The notes below the pieces were generated by a model. That model saw only the letters and a list, made by a program, of their open reading frames with translations, made no database searches and was not told the origin of the DNA. 59,470 nt of DNA from Salpingoeca rosetta. Lineage: Eukaryota; Opisthokonta; Choanoflagellata; Craspedida; Salpingoecidae. Made by a program: the position numbers and the translations under genes. The stretch lies in NCBI RefSeq assembly GCF_000188695.1, contig NW_004754904.1:729804-789273 (forward strand), read 5' to 3'. Positions 13,616-59,470 of the stretch are shown here, piece by piece. The first letter of the stretch is position 1. Every line of letters starts with the position of its first letter.

Positions 13616-14469
13616 CTACGATGACTTTGGCCACGCTCCTTCCGTGGTTGGAGTTGGCTCCTTGAGGAACGCGTGCCAGTCTCCTTGGATCGATGGGTTC
13701 TTGGTGATAACAGGGTTTTGCACCTTGCGTGGCTTGTTACCGGATTCCCGCGCAAGCTGCTTCACAGCGTCCAGGATATCAGAGGCGCTCTTCCCTTTCA
13801 CAGACACCGATTTCGAGTGGCCACTCACTGTGTGTTGTGTGTGTGTGTGTGTGTGTACATGAGACGGCTGCGTGAAGAGGTCAAGTGCTTTGTGCTGCAT
13901 CTGTGCACGTTTACAAGCTACATGTTCCAGCATGTGTGTGTGTCTGGTTGAGCATGTGCAAGGCTTACGGAATTCGCCGTGGACATGCGGTTGTGTGCCT
14001 GGCTTGCGTTGTATTTGGAACACAATGTGTGGGTTCTGTTGGCAAAAGTCGACCAAAGGTCCGTCCACGAGCTCCCTATCACCCACGTGCACAGCGAGCG
14101 ATTGGCGTGAGACCGGTGTGAGACACAAGAAAAGAAGGGCACCAACAAAGACGGGCCAGATGTGTGCACAGCAGCGCAGACACACAGACACACACACTGA
14201 CACACAGACACACAGACACAGACACACAGACACAGACACACACACACAGACACAGACACACAGACACAGACACACAGACACAGACACACACACGCACACA
14301 CAAACACACACACACACGCACAGACACACAGACGCAGAACCCCCCCCCCCAAAAACAGCCACATGTGCACCTACCTCATGCCCTGGCTGGTGACGCCACC
14401 GCGGCAGTAGCTCAAGGTCACCTTGCGCAGCTGGCACACGTAGCGCCCAAACTGGTTTCCACTCGCCAT
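13616..14469 (-). CDS. MRPL43: Mitochondrial large-subunit ribosomal protein L43
   Basis: Minus-strand exons 14375..14469, 13969..14075 and 13616..13827 (join in that order) give 414 nt, 137 residues. It starts [20 protein letters not shown], continues [20 protein letters not shown] and [20 protein letters not shown], and ends with [15 protein letters not shown], the conserved L43 C-terminal signature. L43 has the thioredoxin-like fold shared with MRPS25 and NDUFA2 and is part of the mitochondrial 54S/39S subunit. The frame is kept at both junctions (GTAGGT donor to GATAG acceptor; GTAAGC donor to CACAG acceptor). The start codon is 469 bp from the divergently transcribed dynein start. Confidence 0.93.
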
Positions 14470-14938
14470 TCTCCGTCTGTCTGTCTGTCTGTCTCTCGGA
14501 TGTCTCCACACTCCAAAGCACACACTGCGCCAAACACAACCAACGTGCGCCCGATATCTGCTGCTGCTTTTCTTGTTCCTCTTGCGTGCAGAATACGTAT
14601 TTTCCCGACCTGTCAAGTTTGACAGCCTGGCAACCGCTGCAGAGAAGAGGAGGAGAAACAAGCAAGAAGCAGCAGAGGAGATAACGGGCAGAGAGTGCTG
14701 GAGTGTTGGAGTGTTGGAGTGCGAGTGAGTGTTGGAGTGAGTGCTGTGGAGAGACCGCGACGCGCGTGCGCGAGGTGGAGAAGGAATCAGCGAGGTCATA
14801 GGGTTAGGTACGGCGATCAGGAAGGCTGACGAGGAAAGCAAGGAAAGCCAGAGGGCTGTGCAGCGGTGCAGGTCTGACGGTGTGCTCTCTCTGTGTGTGT
14901 GTTTGTGACAACTCTGCTCAACCACAACAGCAGCCATC
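14470..14938. promoter_or_regulatory. divergent intergenic region (MRPL43 / dynein)
   Basis: A 469-bp gap between two outward-facing start codons must hold both promoters. A (CTGT)n run lies close to the MRPL43 start, and an AGTGTTGG/AGTGAGTG minisatellite lies at about 14698-14746. I cannot identify a TATA box or initiator with confidence. Confidence 0.5.
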
Positions 14939-47339
<32,401 letters not shown>

Positions 47340-47896
47340 TAGCGAAGCTGGTGCTTATGCATCTTGTGACTGTTTCGTGTTGCTTTGTTTGTTGACCTGC
47401 TGTGCGTGTGCGCGCGTTGTACATAGGAGGTGGCCCTTTTTGGCCAGGTTGTGATCACTTGTTTGTTTGTTGTCCTCATGAAGGTTGTGTGAACCCATCA
47501 AATTCATCAATCGACGATTCGCGATAAGAAGAGACTGGATAATTGCCCGGCAGAGCGCATCACAATGCACACACACGCACACACACACAAAAACCGACTG
47601 GAACACGCAACAATCTATTGGCAACAAGGGGTTGCTTTCCCGTGCTATCACATCACTCATCCTCAACAACACCGATTTGTAACGCGGAAGCGACAGCGAC
47701 AGTGGAAGCGAGCAGTATGAACTATCGACAGCAAGAACACTGAAGTGACAAGTGAACCGAGCAAACCAAGCAAACAAAACAAACATTAACGCACACGAAC
47801 GCACACAAACACACACACACACACAAACGCACACGAACGCACACGAACGCACACGAAACACACACAAACACACTTGCCCGCTACGCAAGAGGAGGA
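47340..47896. other. convergent intergenic region (dynein / membrane protein)
   Basis: No coding signature. CA-rich repeats with ACACACGAACGCAC units occur at about 47790-47875. Both flanking transcripts must end here; I cannot place poly(A) signals reliably. Confidence 0.55.
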
Positions 47897-50747
<2,851 letters not shown>

Positions 50748-51281
50748 CGTAGTTGCTGTTGTCGCCACGAAACACAACTACCTTTCTGGGTGTCGCCTGT
50801 CGTTACAGAAACTGCCGAGTCAGCGGTTTTTGGGAAGACACACACAAAACGGCAAGCAAGGCAGGTGGTGTCAGTTCCACCCCACAGCGCCAGCAATGCG
50901 CTGGAGCTGTGCGTGCTGTTACACAGCCCCAGTGGCTGAGTCCAGTGGCTGATGACACACACACGTTCTGGCTGCCTGACGTCTTGGGGTGTTTGTGATT
51001 CGACGTGGTGAGTTCATTTATTCCCCGCACAAGCCAGACACATATTCCCCGATCAAGCATCAAGCAAGCAAGCCAGCGACCAAGCAAGCAAGCCAGCGAC
51101 CAAGCAGTTCAGGCAGTTGATACCACTACCACTCTACCACTGACCAGTGCTCTCAAACACAAGGCAAACGACAAACAGCGTGCACGACACGGCGCCAGCG
51201 GAGAGCGGAAAGCACAGCAGACGAAGAAAGCTTCAGCCTAGCAGCTTCTCACTTCACCTTCTTCGTTCTTGATAGACAAGC
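50748..51281. promoter_or_regulatory. divergent intergenic region (membrane protein / zinc-finger ligase)
   Basis: 534 bp between two outward-facing starts. It contains an exact 20-bp direct duplication (caagcaagcaagccagcgac) at 51061-51100, in the likely 5' leader or promoter of the zinc-finger gene. Confidence 0.5.
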
Positions 51282-53243
51282 ATGCGACACAACGTGAGTG
51301 CTGCATGGCGATGTGTGGATGTGGGTGTGCAATGTCACTGTGTTCACATCATCACACACAACGTTTCATGTTCTTTGACATACTTCTCACCCAATCAATG
51401 CTTCCTTCGTTCCCATCTCAATCGCCGATGATAGGGCATTCGCTGCAAGGCTGGAACCAAGTCCCGGTGCACTCGCCCAGCCTGCGGGTTCATCCACACC
51501 GACGAGGTGAGCTTCGCAGAAGGAGTGTGTGTGCATGTGTCTTGTTGTGTATGATACATGCGTTGGGTTGCTTCATCTTCTACTCTGTCAGTCTTATTGT
51601 ATGCTGTGCAAAGGTGTAGCGCACACCATCCTCTCACTCAAGCTCACATACACACGCATATGCACACACTCTCTCCTTCTCCCTCTCCATACAGTTTGAC
51701 ACGGATTGCAAAAAGGGATCAGAATGCAAGCGCGTGGACTGCAAGCACATCCATCCAGCACCGGTATGTACAAGATCCATGTCCTGGCATCGTCTCAATG
51801 GCATATCATGGCATGTCACCATGTGCCTGGACCAACCTTCTTGCTCACAATTGCCACACCATGGACTCCTTTGGCTCACGCACACGCTCCCCACGCCCCT
51901 CCCTTCTCCAACAACAATCACCACCACCTCCACAACAGCCTTGCCGCAACAGGCCCTGCAAGAACCCACGCCAATGCTTCTTTCGCCACGCCCGTCCACA
52001 AGAGGAGAATGCCTTCACTGTTGGGCGATCAAAGGCCATGTACGCCTCCTACATTGGACGCATGGCTCTCAAGGCTGCCGTAGGCTCTGGCTTCCTCGTG
52101 CGCGTGGTCCCAAAGGAAACGAAGATCATCGTGAAGCAGGCGCCAAGCGTGGCTGCCGACCCCACCGCCCTCAAGGAAGCCACAGCCAAATGCAGGCAGT
52201 TCGTGCACGACCACATCAAGATTGAGGCGTACGAGATTGAGAACCTGGACCGCAACACGCTCAAGCGGTCGGCCGCGTTCCTCCTCGCCAAGGACACGCG
52301 CGTCTTCCTCTTCCACACCAGCACCGGCGTCAACATCGTCTACAGCAGCCGCGACCGCATGGCCGCTCGCGCTTTGCCCAACGTCAAGGCCCTCCTCACC
52401 TCCCTCCGCGAGAACATTTGCAGCAGTGGTGATCACGGAGATGCCTCGCCAGCACGCCGCCAGCGCGCGTGCAGTGACGCATCGTCATCATCACGTTCGT
52501 CGGATATGGACAGCATCTCCTCGGGTGGTGTGGCCGAGTGCTGCATCTGCTTCGACGACGATGTGCCTGTGGTGGGCGGTGTTCGCTGCTCCACCGGCGA
52601 TCACTTCGTGTGCGACGTGTGCTTCGACAGCCTGGTGACATCTGTTGCCACGCACGACGAGCGCATGGCCCGCGGCTCCGACGTGTGCTGCCCAACACCG
52701 GACTGCAGCAGCACCCCCTTCAAGGCAAAGACGCTCGCCATGCACGTGGATGACGACACGTTCCAGGCGTGGATGAAGCTGAACAAGGACATAACGGGGC
52801 GAAACGTGCGCAAGGAGGAGGAGGCCGCGCGCCAGGCAGAGGAGGACCGGCGCGCTCGCCTGTCGCAGATGGACCGCGATGCCGAGGACGCACGCAAACA
52901 CATTGTGGAGAACATCTTCACCCTAAAGTGCCCGCGCTGCAGCGCCGCCTTTGTCGACTTTGACGGCTGCTTTGCGCTCACGTGCGCCCACTGCAAGTGC
53001 GGCTTCTGCGCGTGGTGCCTGACAGACCGCGGCAACGACGCCCACCCGTGCGCGGCGCAGTGCGGCGAGAAGTACGGGCGTGGCGGGTACTTTGGCACGC
53101 TGCGGGAGTTTGAGCAGCACCATGTGCGCCGGCGCCAGGCTGAACTGGACACGTATCTGGGCACTCTGACGCCAGAGGTGCGCGGTCGCGTCGTCACTGC
53201 CTGCCGCCGCGACGCACAGGACCTCGGCATCAAGCTGCAGTGA
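51282..53243 (+). CDS. CCCH zinc-finger protein with RING/IBR-like domain (putative E3 ubiquitin ligase)
   Basis: Exons 51282..51293, 51435..51506, 51695..51763 and 51939..53243 give 485 residues, with all junctions in phase 0. Three CCCH-type fingers follow each other near the N-terminus: C-x7-C-x4-C-x3-H (exon 2, CKAGTKSRC...H), C-x5-C-x4-C-x3-H (exon 3, CKKGSECKRVDCKHIH) and C-x4-C-x5-C-x3-H (exon 4, CRNRPCKNPRQCFFRH); short spacings of this kind resemble Nab2/ZC3H14 RNA-binding fingers. A RING-like cluster starts at about residue 252 (CCICFDDD, then CSTGDHFVCDVC, then CCPTPDC). After a charged helical linker, a second cluster at about 382-422 reads CPRCSAAF, CAHCKCGFCAWC, HPC, as in IBR/RING2 modules. 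A ligase that binds RNA is a reasonable inference; the catalytic cysteine of a true RBR is not certain. Confidence 0.85.
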
Positions 53244-53920
53244 TGCTGTGCTGTGTGTGTGTGTGTGTGTTTGTTTGTTTGAGTTGGCGGACATATGATT
53301 GTCTTCCATGCTCCGTCGCACCCATGCCCTTCCTTGCTGTGTGTGCTTTGCGTTTGACAACAACGAAACAGTAAACGACCATGGATTTAGGAAGGGTGTC
53401 TGGTTTACGTGTGGGGGGAAGGTGTACTACTGCGCTGGTCCGTGGTGGACACGAACAACGTGTGTGGAGGGTTGAAGGAACGTAACGGCGCTGGCAGAGG
53501 TGGAAGTGAACGGGGGTGCACTTGTAGGAACGCAAGAACGAGTTCATGATCGCCGGAAACGGAAATGCTTGGAACAGCAAGCAAATGGCAGGGCCGTGTA
53601 GGAGAACGAAAGAACGGAAGAGGAGAAGGCAAATGCAGGGCAGGTAAAGAACGCGTTCAAGGACGTGAGTGTCAACGCACAAACGCAAACCAATGAATGG
53701 ATGAAAGTGGTGAATGGAAAAGAGCGTGGGACGCACGTAATGTAACACAAATGCATGCTGGGGTTGGCGTAGGTCAGTGACTGTGATGACACGCAAGGGA
53801 ACGAAGACAGGAACGCAACATGGGATAACAGGTGAGCGAAAGGGAAGGAGGAAGTTGCAGGATGTACCACACCAACGAAGGTGCTGCTGGGGTGTGGGTG
53901 ATGCTCCCCTACGGCTGCGT
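53244..53920. other. convergent intergenic region (zinc-finger ligase / kinase-ART)
   Basis: No coding signature on either strand. Frames seen here have atypical composition and no recognisable motif. Confidence 0.55.
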
Positions 53921-54846
53921 TCAGGCCTCAAACACGAGGATGCCGCGCACGAGGACGCATGATGGGTCGTTGATCACAACCTCGGCGGCGGTGCGCTTGC
54001 TGGCCCACTGGGACGACTTGATGGGCTTGGCATCCACGACGCTGCCGGTGCTGAAGTCGACCACGGCAACATGGGCGTCGTGTGCACCAACGAGTGGCTT
54101 GCCGTTGAAGGTGGCAGCGTCGCGGACCGGGTATGGGTTGCCATACTGCACGTCACACACAAGCACGACGCGGAACTGCTTGCCTGCAGGCAATTTCATC
54201 TTCTTCAGTTCAGCCGGCACGTCACGGCACGCGTCGCTGTACTCGAGAGCATAGTCGAGGTCTGGCGTGAAGTAGAAGCCAGCACCGTACCAGCCGTTGT
54301 CAGTCTTCTGCAGCTGTGCGAAATCGCCACCCAGGATGCTCATGGCCACGGCAAAGGACGGCACGCCGTGGAACACGCGCTGCAGGCGAAGACGCACATC
54401 GGGCTGCATCATGGTCTGATCCAGCACCTTGTACGGTGAAGCGCCAGCAGGGTGGAGGGTGACGCGAGCAAGGACAGCAGCCTCCTCAGCATCGGTGGGC
54501 ACACCCGTTGCCGTATCGATCTTGTACTTGGGGTGGAACGGGTGGTTGGCGCTGCTCGTGTGGCCAAGATAACGGGTCTGGTTGCGGTGCACTGCGCCGT
54601 TGAAGGCAGCATTCTTCTGGCTGCACTGCACAACAGCGACACCAGCAACGGTCTTGCCAAAGGGCTGCAGAGGAGCTGCTGTTGCCTCATCACCGGAGCA
54701 GCCGCCAGCTTCCGTGATCATCTGTCGTGTGGTTGTAGAGATGGAAGGAGGATACCAGTGAGATGTGAGAGCAGTGGCGAAGAGACCTGATAAGCAAGCC
54801 ACAGCAACCCATTGCTTCACACGAATACGCACGCACGCACGCACAG

Positions 54847-54944
<98 letters not shown>

Positions 54945-56100
54945 ACACACGATCTCACCTGTTTGACGATGGCGGTGGCCGTGTCGTGTGCGGCGCCAAC
55001 AGTAGCGATGCGCACTGACGCGCGTGTTGGATGAGTCACCGTGAAGGACTGCAGTGGTTCGAGGACGTCCTGCTGCCACTTCCACGCGGCATTGGCAGGA
55101 CCATGTAGCTGCTCGTGTTGCTGTTCCATATCGACTGCATGCTGTTCTTTGGTGGCTGTGTACTGCCCACCCAGCGTGCCTTGCAGCTGAACAAAGGAAG
55201 GTCGGTTGCCGCTGACGTCAAAGCACTGGCCAAGCACCTGCTGCACCGCATGGCTCAGCCTGCGACCATCAACCTCAACGTCAAGCGGGAGATACCGGCC
55301 CTCCTCATACGCCTTAGAAATGACAATGGATGACGCGCCACCCAGTGCAGCGTATTTGCCGTGATGCCATGGCTTGATGTTCAGGAACAGCTCCCACAGG
55401 AGAACGGCGAAGGAGAACACATCCGTGTCCATACGAAGCTCCTGTCCAAGCAGCTGCTCGGGTGACGCCCACAGCGGTGTGCCACCTCCATGTGTCAGCA
55501 CGGACTTGTCTGCTGACTTGAAGGTGCTCAGGCCAAGTCCGTCACCTTCGCGGAGAGCGATGCGTCCAGCAGCACGTTGGGCGATTTGAGGTCGCGGTGC
55601 ACGACGTTGTGGGCGTGCAGGAACGCCATGGCACAGGCCACCTCAAATACAACGCGAAGACAAGTTGGCTCGTCAAGCGGCTGCTTCTTCACGTGCAAGA
55701 CATCATAGAGAGAGCCATTCTCGGCCCAGCTCAGCACAAAGGCCAGCGTGTGGCTTTGCTCATCGTGAGTGAGACCAAGGAAGTGCACAATGTTGGGATG
55801 GCGGAGGGAGAGCAGGATGAGCGCCTCGCGTCGCAGCTGCTTCAAGTGGTCTGGAACGTCCTCAGACCCAGCAACGCATGCGATGATTTCTGAGAGACGA
55901 GGGCGCTCGGCCACAAGCATCTGCTTGAGAGCAACCGGCTGGCCCGCCAGCTCCGCCTTGAACAGGGAACCAAACGAACCACCAACGGGCTTGTTGTTGA
56001 TGTCGAAGATGGGAATCTTGTTGGTGAAGCGGGACGATGGGATGTTCAGGTTCAACACGCTCTCTTATACAATGAATCAAGGGGATGTGGTGAATATGCA

Positions 56101-56185
<85 letters not shown>

Positions 56186-58949
56186 TGAGGGTGAGCAAGT
56201 GAGAGGGCGAATGAAAGCGCAAGAGAGGGACAAAGGTAATCAGCTGAGACAAGTCTAAGACATGAGTGTCCAACCGAGCTTGTCTTCCCAGTCATCCTTG
56301 AGCTCCACGCGCTTCTTCAAGAAGGCGTTCTCCTTGGTCAACTTCTCCATGCGCGATTCTGGCAAGCAAATGCAGATGCATGGACAGGGGCGAAAGATGA
56401 AAGGGCGACGAGTAGGCGCAACAGAGAAGCGTGAGTGAACGATTGCATGCTTCACACACACACACATACACACACACACGCACGCACACATACGCACACA
56501 CACTCTCTCTCACGCACACACACCCTCTCTCACGCACACATACGCACACACGCGCGCGCGCAAACACAACCCACGGAATTGCTTGACAATGTCCTCGGTC
56601 TCGCCCAGTGATTCGTTCAGCGCTGCCACCTGCTGCTCTAGCTCAGCGTTGCGAGCACCTGACGGCAGAGAAAACAAAAGGAGATGGCGTGAGACACGGG
56701 ACGAAACAAGGGTTCAAGGCACAAACGGGCGTATCCGCAGCAGTTTAATCACTCACCAGCATCGTTGAGGGAAGACGTCGTGGAGGTGAGCTGCTGTTGC
56801 ACACTTGAGAGTTGCTGCTGAAGGCCATCCTTGTCTTGCTGCAGAGCGATGTTCTCCTGTTTCACAGCCGCATTGTCCTGCCGCACCGTGGCGAGTCGAG
56901 CCTCTGTGTTCCATGTGCATGGGCAAGCACGCTAGAGATGAGCTTGATTGTCAGCTTGTGATACACGGTCGAAACAAATGTTAACTTGTCAGCCACCTTC
57001 ATTGCAACATACTGGCCTCACCGGTCTCTTGTAGCTTCTTCTTGAGTGCAGAAATTTCAGCCTGGGCGTGGTGCTGGGAAGAGGAAGTATGAAGCATGTG
57101 AGCAATTGTGACAAAGCAGGACGCAAAGAAAGGTTGAGCACAAATGGATATCAAGACAACACACCGAGAGCTGCGACGATGACCCTGGTTTGGGAGGAGC
57201 AGCCACTTGCGCGTGCTGGTCATGCTTGTGATGATGGTCAGGTTGCGGTGTGCTCTGCTGACGGCGCTTGCTAATTCGTTTCTCAAAGGCGAGTTTGGCG
57301 TCTTGATCACGGTCTCGGCTGAAGCAGACAAAGGACAATCGTGATGCAATGGTGATGAGACAGGACAGCAATTGGAGCAGCAGCAATCAGAGCTTCGTCA
57401 CACATGGCGCAATCAAGCACATGAACGCACAACTTGACGGCGATGCTGCGCTGTGGATCGAGAGCATTGGCGATGGCGGCGGCGCGGTCAGCAGTCATGG
57501 GGAACCGGGTGAAGCTGAGCCGGAAAGGAATATGGGTGCAGTGTGGTCGTTGTGAGGTCACACAACACAACATTGTTCGATACGTTGGGAGTGAAAAGCA
57601 AAAACAAACTAACTCGAGTGTCTTCACGCATTGGTTGGTCTTGATCGCGACAGCAAGGGCGTCGATGTAGTCGTTGCTGCAAAAGTAGACCAATGAGTGT
57701 TGGTGAAGATGGTATTGACAGAAAATTAAACGACGCAACAAAACACGCCGGACACACAACACAACTGATCACGCGCATGCACACACACAGCATATGACGG
57801 TGCAATCACACCACACCTCCACTGGCACAAATACCCACCACCCTACTCCTACTCCTACAACACCACAACCACAAACAATCAACATGCATGTAACCCCATT
57901 CAACATCAGCCTCAAATGCTTCCACTTACATCCTGCGTCGTCATAACACAGTACACATGTCAACAATGCGCGCCGTCATAACACAGTACACATGTCAACA
58001 ATGCGTGCCGTGCCCGTCATGTCAGCCATCAGCATGCAAGCGCACCCATCACAAATGCACGCACACACCTGATCACGCGCATCCACACAGAGCATATGAC
58101 GGTGCAATCACACCACACCTCCACTGGCACAAATACCCACCACCCTACTCCTACTCCTACAACACCACTACCACAAACAATCAACATGCATGTAACCCCA
58201 TTCAACACCAGCCTCAAATGCTTCCACTTACCGCCTGCGTCGTCATAGTACAGCACATACACGTCAAATCAAACGTCCCCGCGCGTCAATGTGCGTTGGT
58301 GCAGCAATGCGTGCAGCAATGCGTGCAGCAATGCGTGCAGCAATGCGCGCCGTGCCCGTCATGTGAGTCATCATCATGCCAACACACACAAACGCATGCG
58401 ATTACACCCAAGCATTCAAGCATCACAGACACAAATACAGACGTTCCATTCATACATCGTACACAAACTTCGAATACAACACAACATATACACGCAACGA
58501 CGTGACTATTGTACTGAAGTCACCACGATTATCATGCAAGGCCGTGTGGCATGCGCCACCTTGACGCAAGCTCTTCACGCAACGAGACACCATGATAGCA
58601 CCAGGAAATCTCGTTCAACTGCCACCCATGAAGATGACTTACGGTCTGCGCGTTTGCCAAGCGGTAGAAGTCAAACAGTGGCAAGTACGCGGTTGATGTG
58701 ATGGTTGTGCGACAACCAGACGCAGTCACAGAGTGAGGCATGCGTACCTATCAACAGCAAACTATGTGTGCTCCCCTCAATTCCAAACCCACACCCACCT
58801 CACAAAACACATGCAAAACAACACTGGCTCACTGACTTGAAGTGCCGTCCACACGTGTTGTTGGCCACAGATCGCAGCTGCTGCTTGTCGGGTTCGTTCA
58901 GGTAGCGTGCTGCCGCCAGCTTAGCTTCCAATTCCTGTGAGGAGGACAT
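53921..58949 (-). CDS. Leucine-rich / coiled-coil / TKL protein kinase / PARP-like ADP-ribosyltransferase fusion (frameshift at DFG)
   Basis: Placed minus-strand exons: 58833..58949 (ATG, MSSSQELEAKLAAARYLNEP), 58643..58747, 57614..57676, 57434..57514, 57165..57318, 57022..57073, 56757..56903, 56575..56658, 56275..56358, 54959..56063 and 53921..54721. At least one exon between 58643 and 57676 is unplaced, since phases do not meet there. Exons at 57.4-57.7 kb encode leucine-rich-type repeats (DYIDALAVAIKTNQCVKTLD), then a coiled coil (LQQDKDGLQQQLSSVQQQL). The kinase has the glycine loop GGSFGSLFKA, VALK lysine, VVHRDLKSPNVLLD and GTPLWASPEQL, of tyrosine-kinase-like type. The last exon has an ADP-ribosyltransferase fold: VFHGVPSF, GWYGAGFYFTP and AAEVVINDPSCVLVRGILVF, retaining the H-Y-E triad of PARPs. 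One base is missing at the DFG motif (see findings). Confidence 0.8.
54722..54958 (-). other. intron between kinase and ADP-ribosyltransferase exons
   Basis: Donor GTGAGA after AIVKQ, acceptor ACAG before MITEAGG. It contains (CA)n on the plus strand at 54851-54932, i.e. TG in the transcript, near the donor. Confidence 0.85.
56103..56183. repeat. (TG)n microsatellite in kinase-ART intron
   Basis: About 80 bp of TG on the plus strand (CA in the transcript), located upstream of the acceptor of the kinase exon. Confidence 0.93.
57765..58390. repeat. tandem duplication of about 304 bp
   Basis: Copy 1 starts at 57765 and copy 2 at 58069, both with ctgatcacgcgcat. Identity is high over about 190 bp through the shared catatgacggtgcaatcac and cttccactta segments, then falls. 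Inside are a 35-bp direct repeat (57940-57974 and 57975-58009) and four GTGCAGCAATGC units (about 58299-58345). On the minus strand both copies carry a donor-like GTAAGTGG. Confidence 0.88.
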
Positions 58950-59414
58950 TGCCGGTGGTACTGCTGCGGCGGGTGAAGAGAGTGCGTTCTAGTGCGTATG
59001 TGTGAGGCCTTGATACATGCGATCCTTGTCCTTGAGGTCCTTGCTTGCTGTGTCCTCAGGCGTTCAACTTTGCTGTCCTTTGCTGTCCCGTGTTGTCCTG
59101 CTGTCCGCACTGCGACCCAGTGTCCACTGCAAACGCACCAGCGTCTTTGCCGATGCAACCCAAGGTGATGTGTTGGTTCGAATGTGCCAGTGTAGGCAGT
59201 GTATGAATGGGTGGTTGCGAGTGGACGAATGGCTGGTGTGAGCTCTGCCGTCCGTGAGTGTACTTGGTGTGTGTGTGTGTCCGCGATGTGTGTGTTGGCG
59301 AGTCTGTCAATGATGTGCTAAGCGCGCTTGTTGTTGTGTCCTCCGCACAAAGTCATTTTTCCCTTCCACCACAAGTCAATTTTACTTTTCCAGCAACAAC
59401 AAACAGCAACGACG
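58950..59414. promoter_or_regulatory. divergent intergenic region (kinase-ART / NEMF-like)
   Basis: 465 bp between outward-facing starts, presumably holding both promoters. Short repeats of TTTGCTGTCC occur near 59066-59090. No clear core element could be identified. Confidence 0.45.
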
Positions 59415-59470
59415 ATGAAGCAGAAGTTGAGCACACAGGACGTGCACGCACTGCTTGCAGAGGTGCGCCC
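59415..59470 (+). CDS. 5' end of a NEMF/Rqc2-like gene (partial)
   Basis: An ATG after AACGACG opens a frame reading MKQKLSTQDVHALLAEVR and running off the window. It resembles the conserved N-terminus of NEMF/Rqc2/Tae2 proteins (MK..FS..D..A...EL), which bind stalled 60S subunits with peptidyl-tRNA in ribosome quality control. Only 18 codons are visible, and a donor-like GTGCGC follows GAG at 59463, so coding may pause there. The identification is tentative. Confidence 0.45.
   Translation, partial: MKQKLSTQDVHALLAEVR

Noticed and set aside
13399..14330. long His-Thr and Cys-Val repeat frames on both strands
   Set aside because: CA/TG microsatellite artefacts without any protein-family feature.
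55501..55560. a 33-nt intron (GTGACG...TCAG) to explain the kinase frame change
   Set aside because: It is too short compared with all other introns here, lacks a pyrimidine tract, and would remove the catalytic DFG region.
57765..58390. transposable element at the 304-bp duplication
   Set aside because: No terminal inverted repeats, target-site duplication or transposase frame; it looks like a simple tandem duplication.

Overview
This window is nuclear DNA from a eukaryote with GC-rich, intron-dense genes. Domain content (HECTD4-type HECT ligase, DP/E2F-partner factor, an EPLIN-like LIM protein, a dynein heavy chain of DNHD1 type, a TKL-kinase/ADP-ribosyltransferase fusion) and the compact, many-intron layout with introns full of (TG)n and (CA)n suggest a unicellular holozoan, most likely a choanoflagellate such as Salpingoeca rosetta. 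That assignment is an inference; no database was searched.

Layout, left to right: (1) 1-7131 (+), 3' part of a HECTD4-like E3 ubiquitin ligase with SPRY and HECT domains; (2) 8208-9554 (+), single-exon protein with a low-complexity body and a C-terminal LIM domain; (3) about 10633-12641 (+), TFDP (DP) transcription factor in five exons; (4) 13616-14469 (-), mitochondrial ribosomal protein L43 in three exons; (5) 14939-47339 (+), a very large divergent dynein heavy chain that I could thread through 68 exons in one open frame (17,094 nt, about 5,697 residues); (6) 47897-50747 (-), an unrecognised protein with about eight membrane spans, seven exons; (7) 51282-53243 (+), a protein with three CCCH zinc fingers and RING/IBR-like zinc clusters, four exons; (8) 53921-58949 (-), a leucine-rich/coiled-coil/TKL kinase/PARP-like ADP-ribosyltransferase fusion with a one-base frameshift at the DFG motif; (9) 59415-end (+), the first codons of a gene whose start resembles NEMF/Rqc2.

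Genes 4/5, 6/7 and 8/9 are divergent pairs separated by only about 465-535 bp, and 3/4, 5/6 and 7/8 are convergent. No operon-like functional grouping is evident. Two ubiquitin-ligase-type genes and one possible ribosome quality-control gene are present, but nothing shows that they work together.

The most unusual items are the dynein, whose AAA1 site has lost both Walker motifs while AAA2 keeps them (the reverse of motor dyneins); the kinase-ADP-ribosyltransferase fusion with its DFG frameshift; a (CAA)n/(TTG)n inverted pair flanking an in-frame 120-nt dynein exon; and the transcription-oriented polarity of microsatellites inside introns (TG after donors, CA before acceptors). There is one 100-N assembly gap at 22349-22448.
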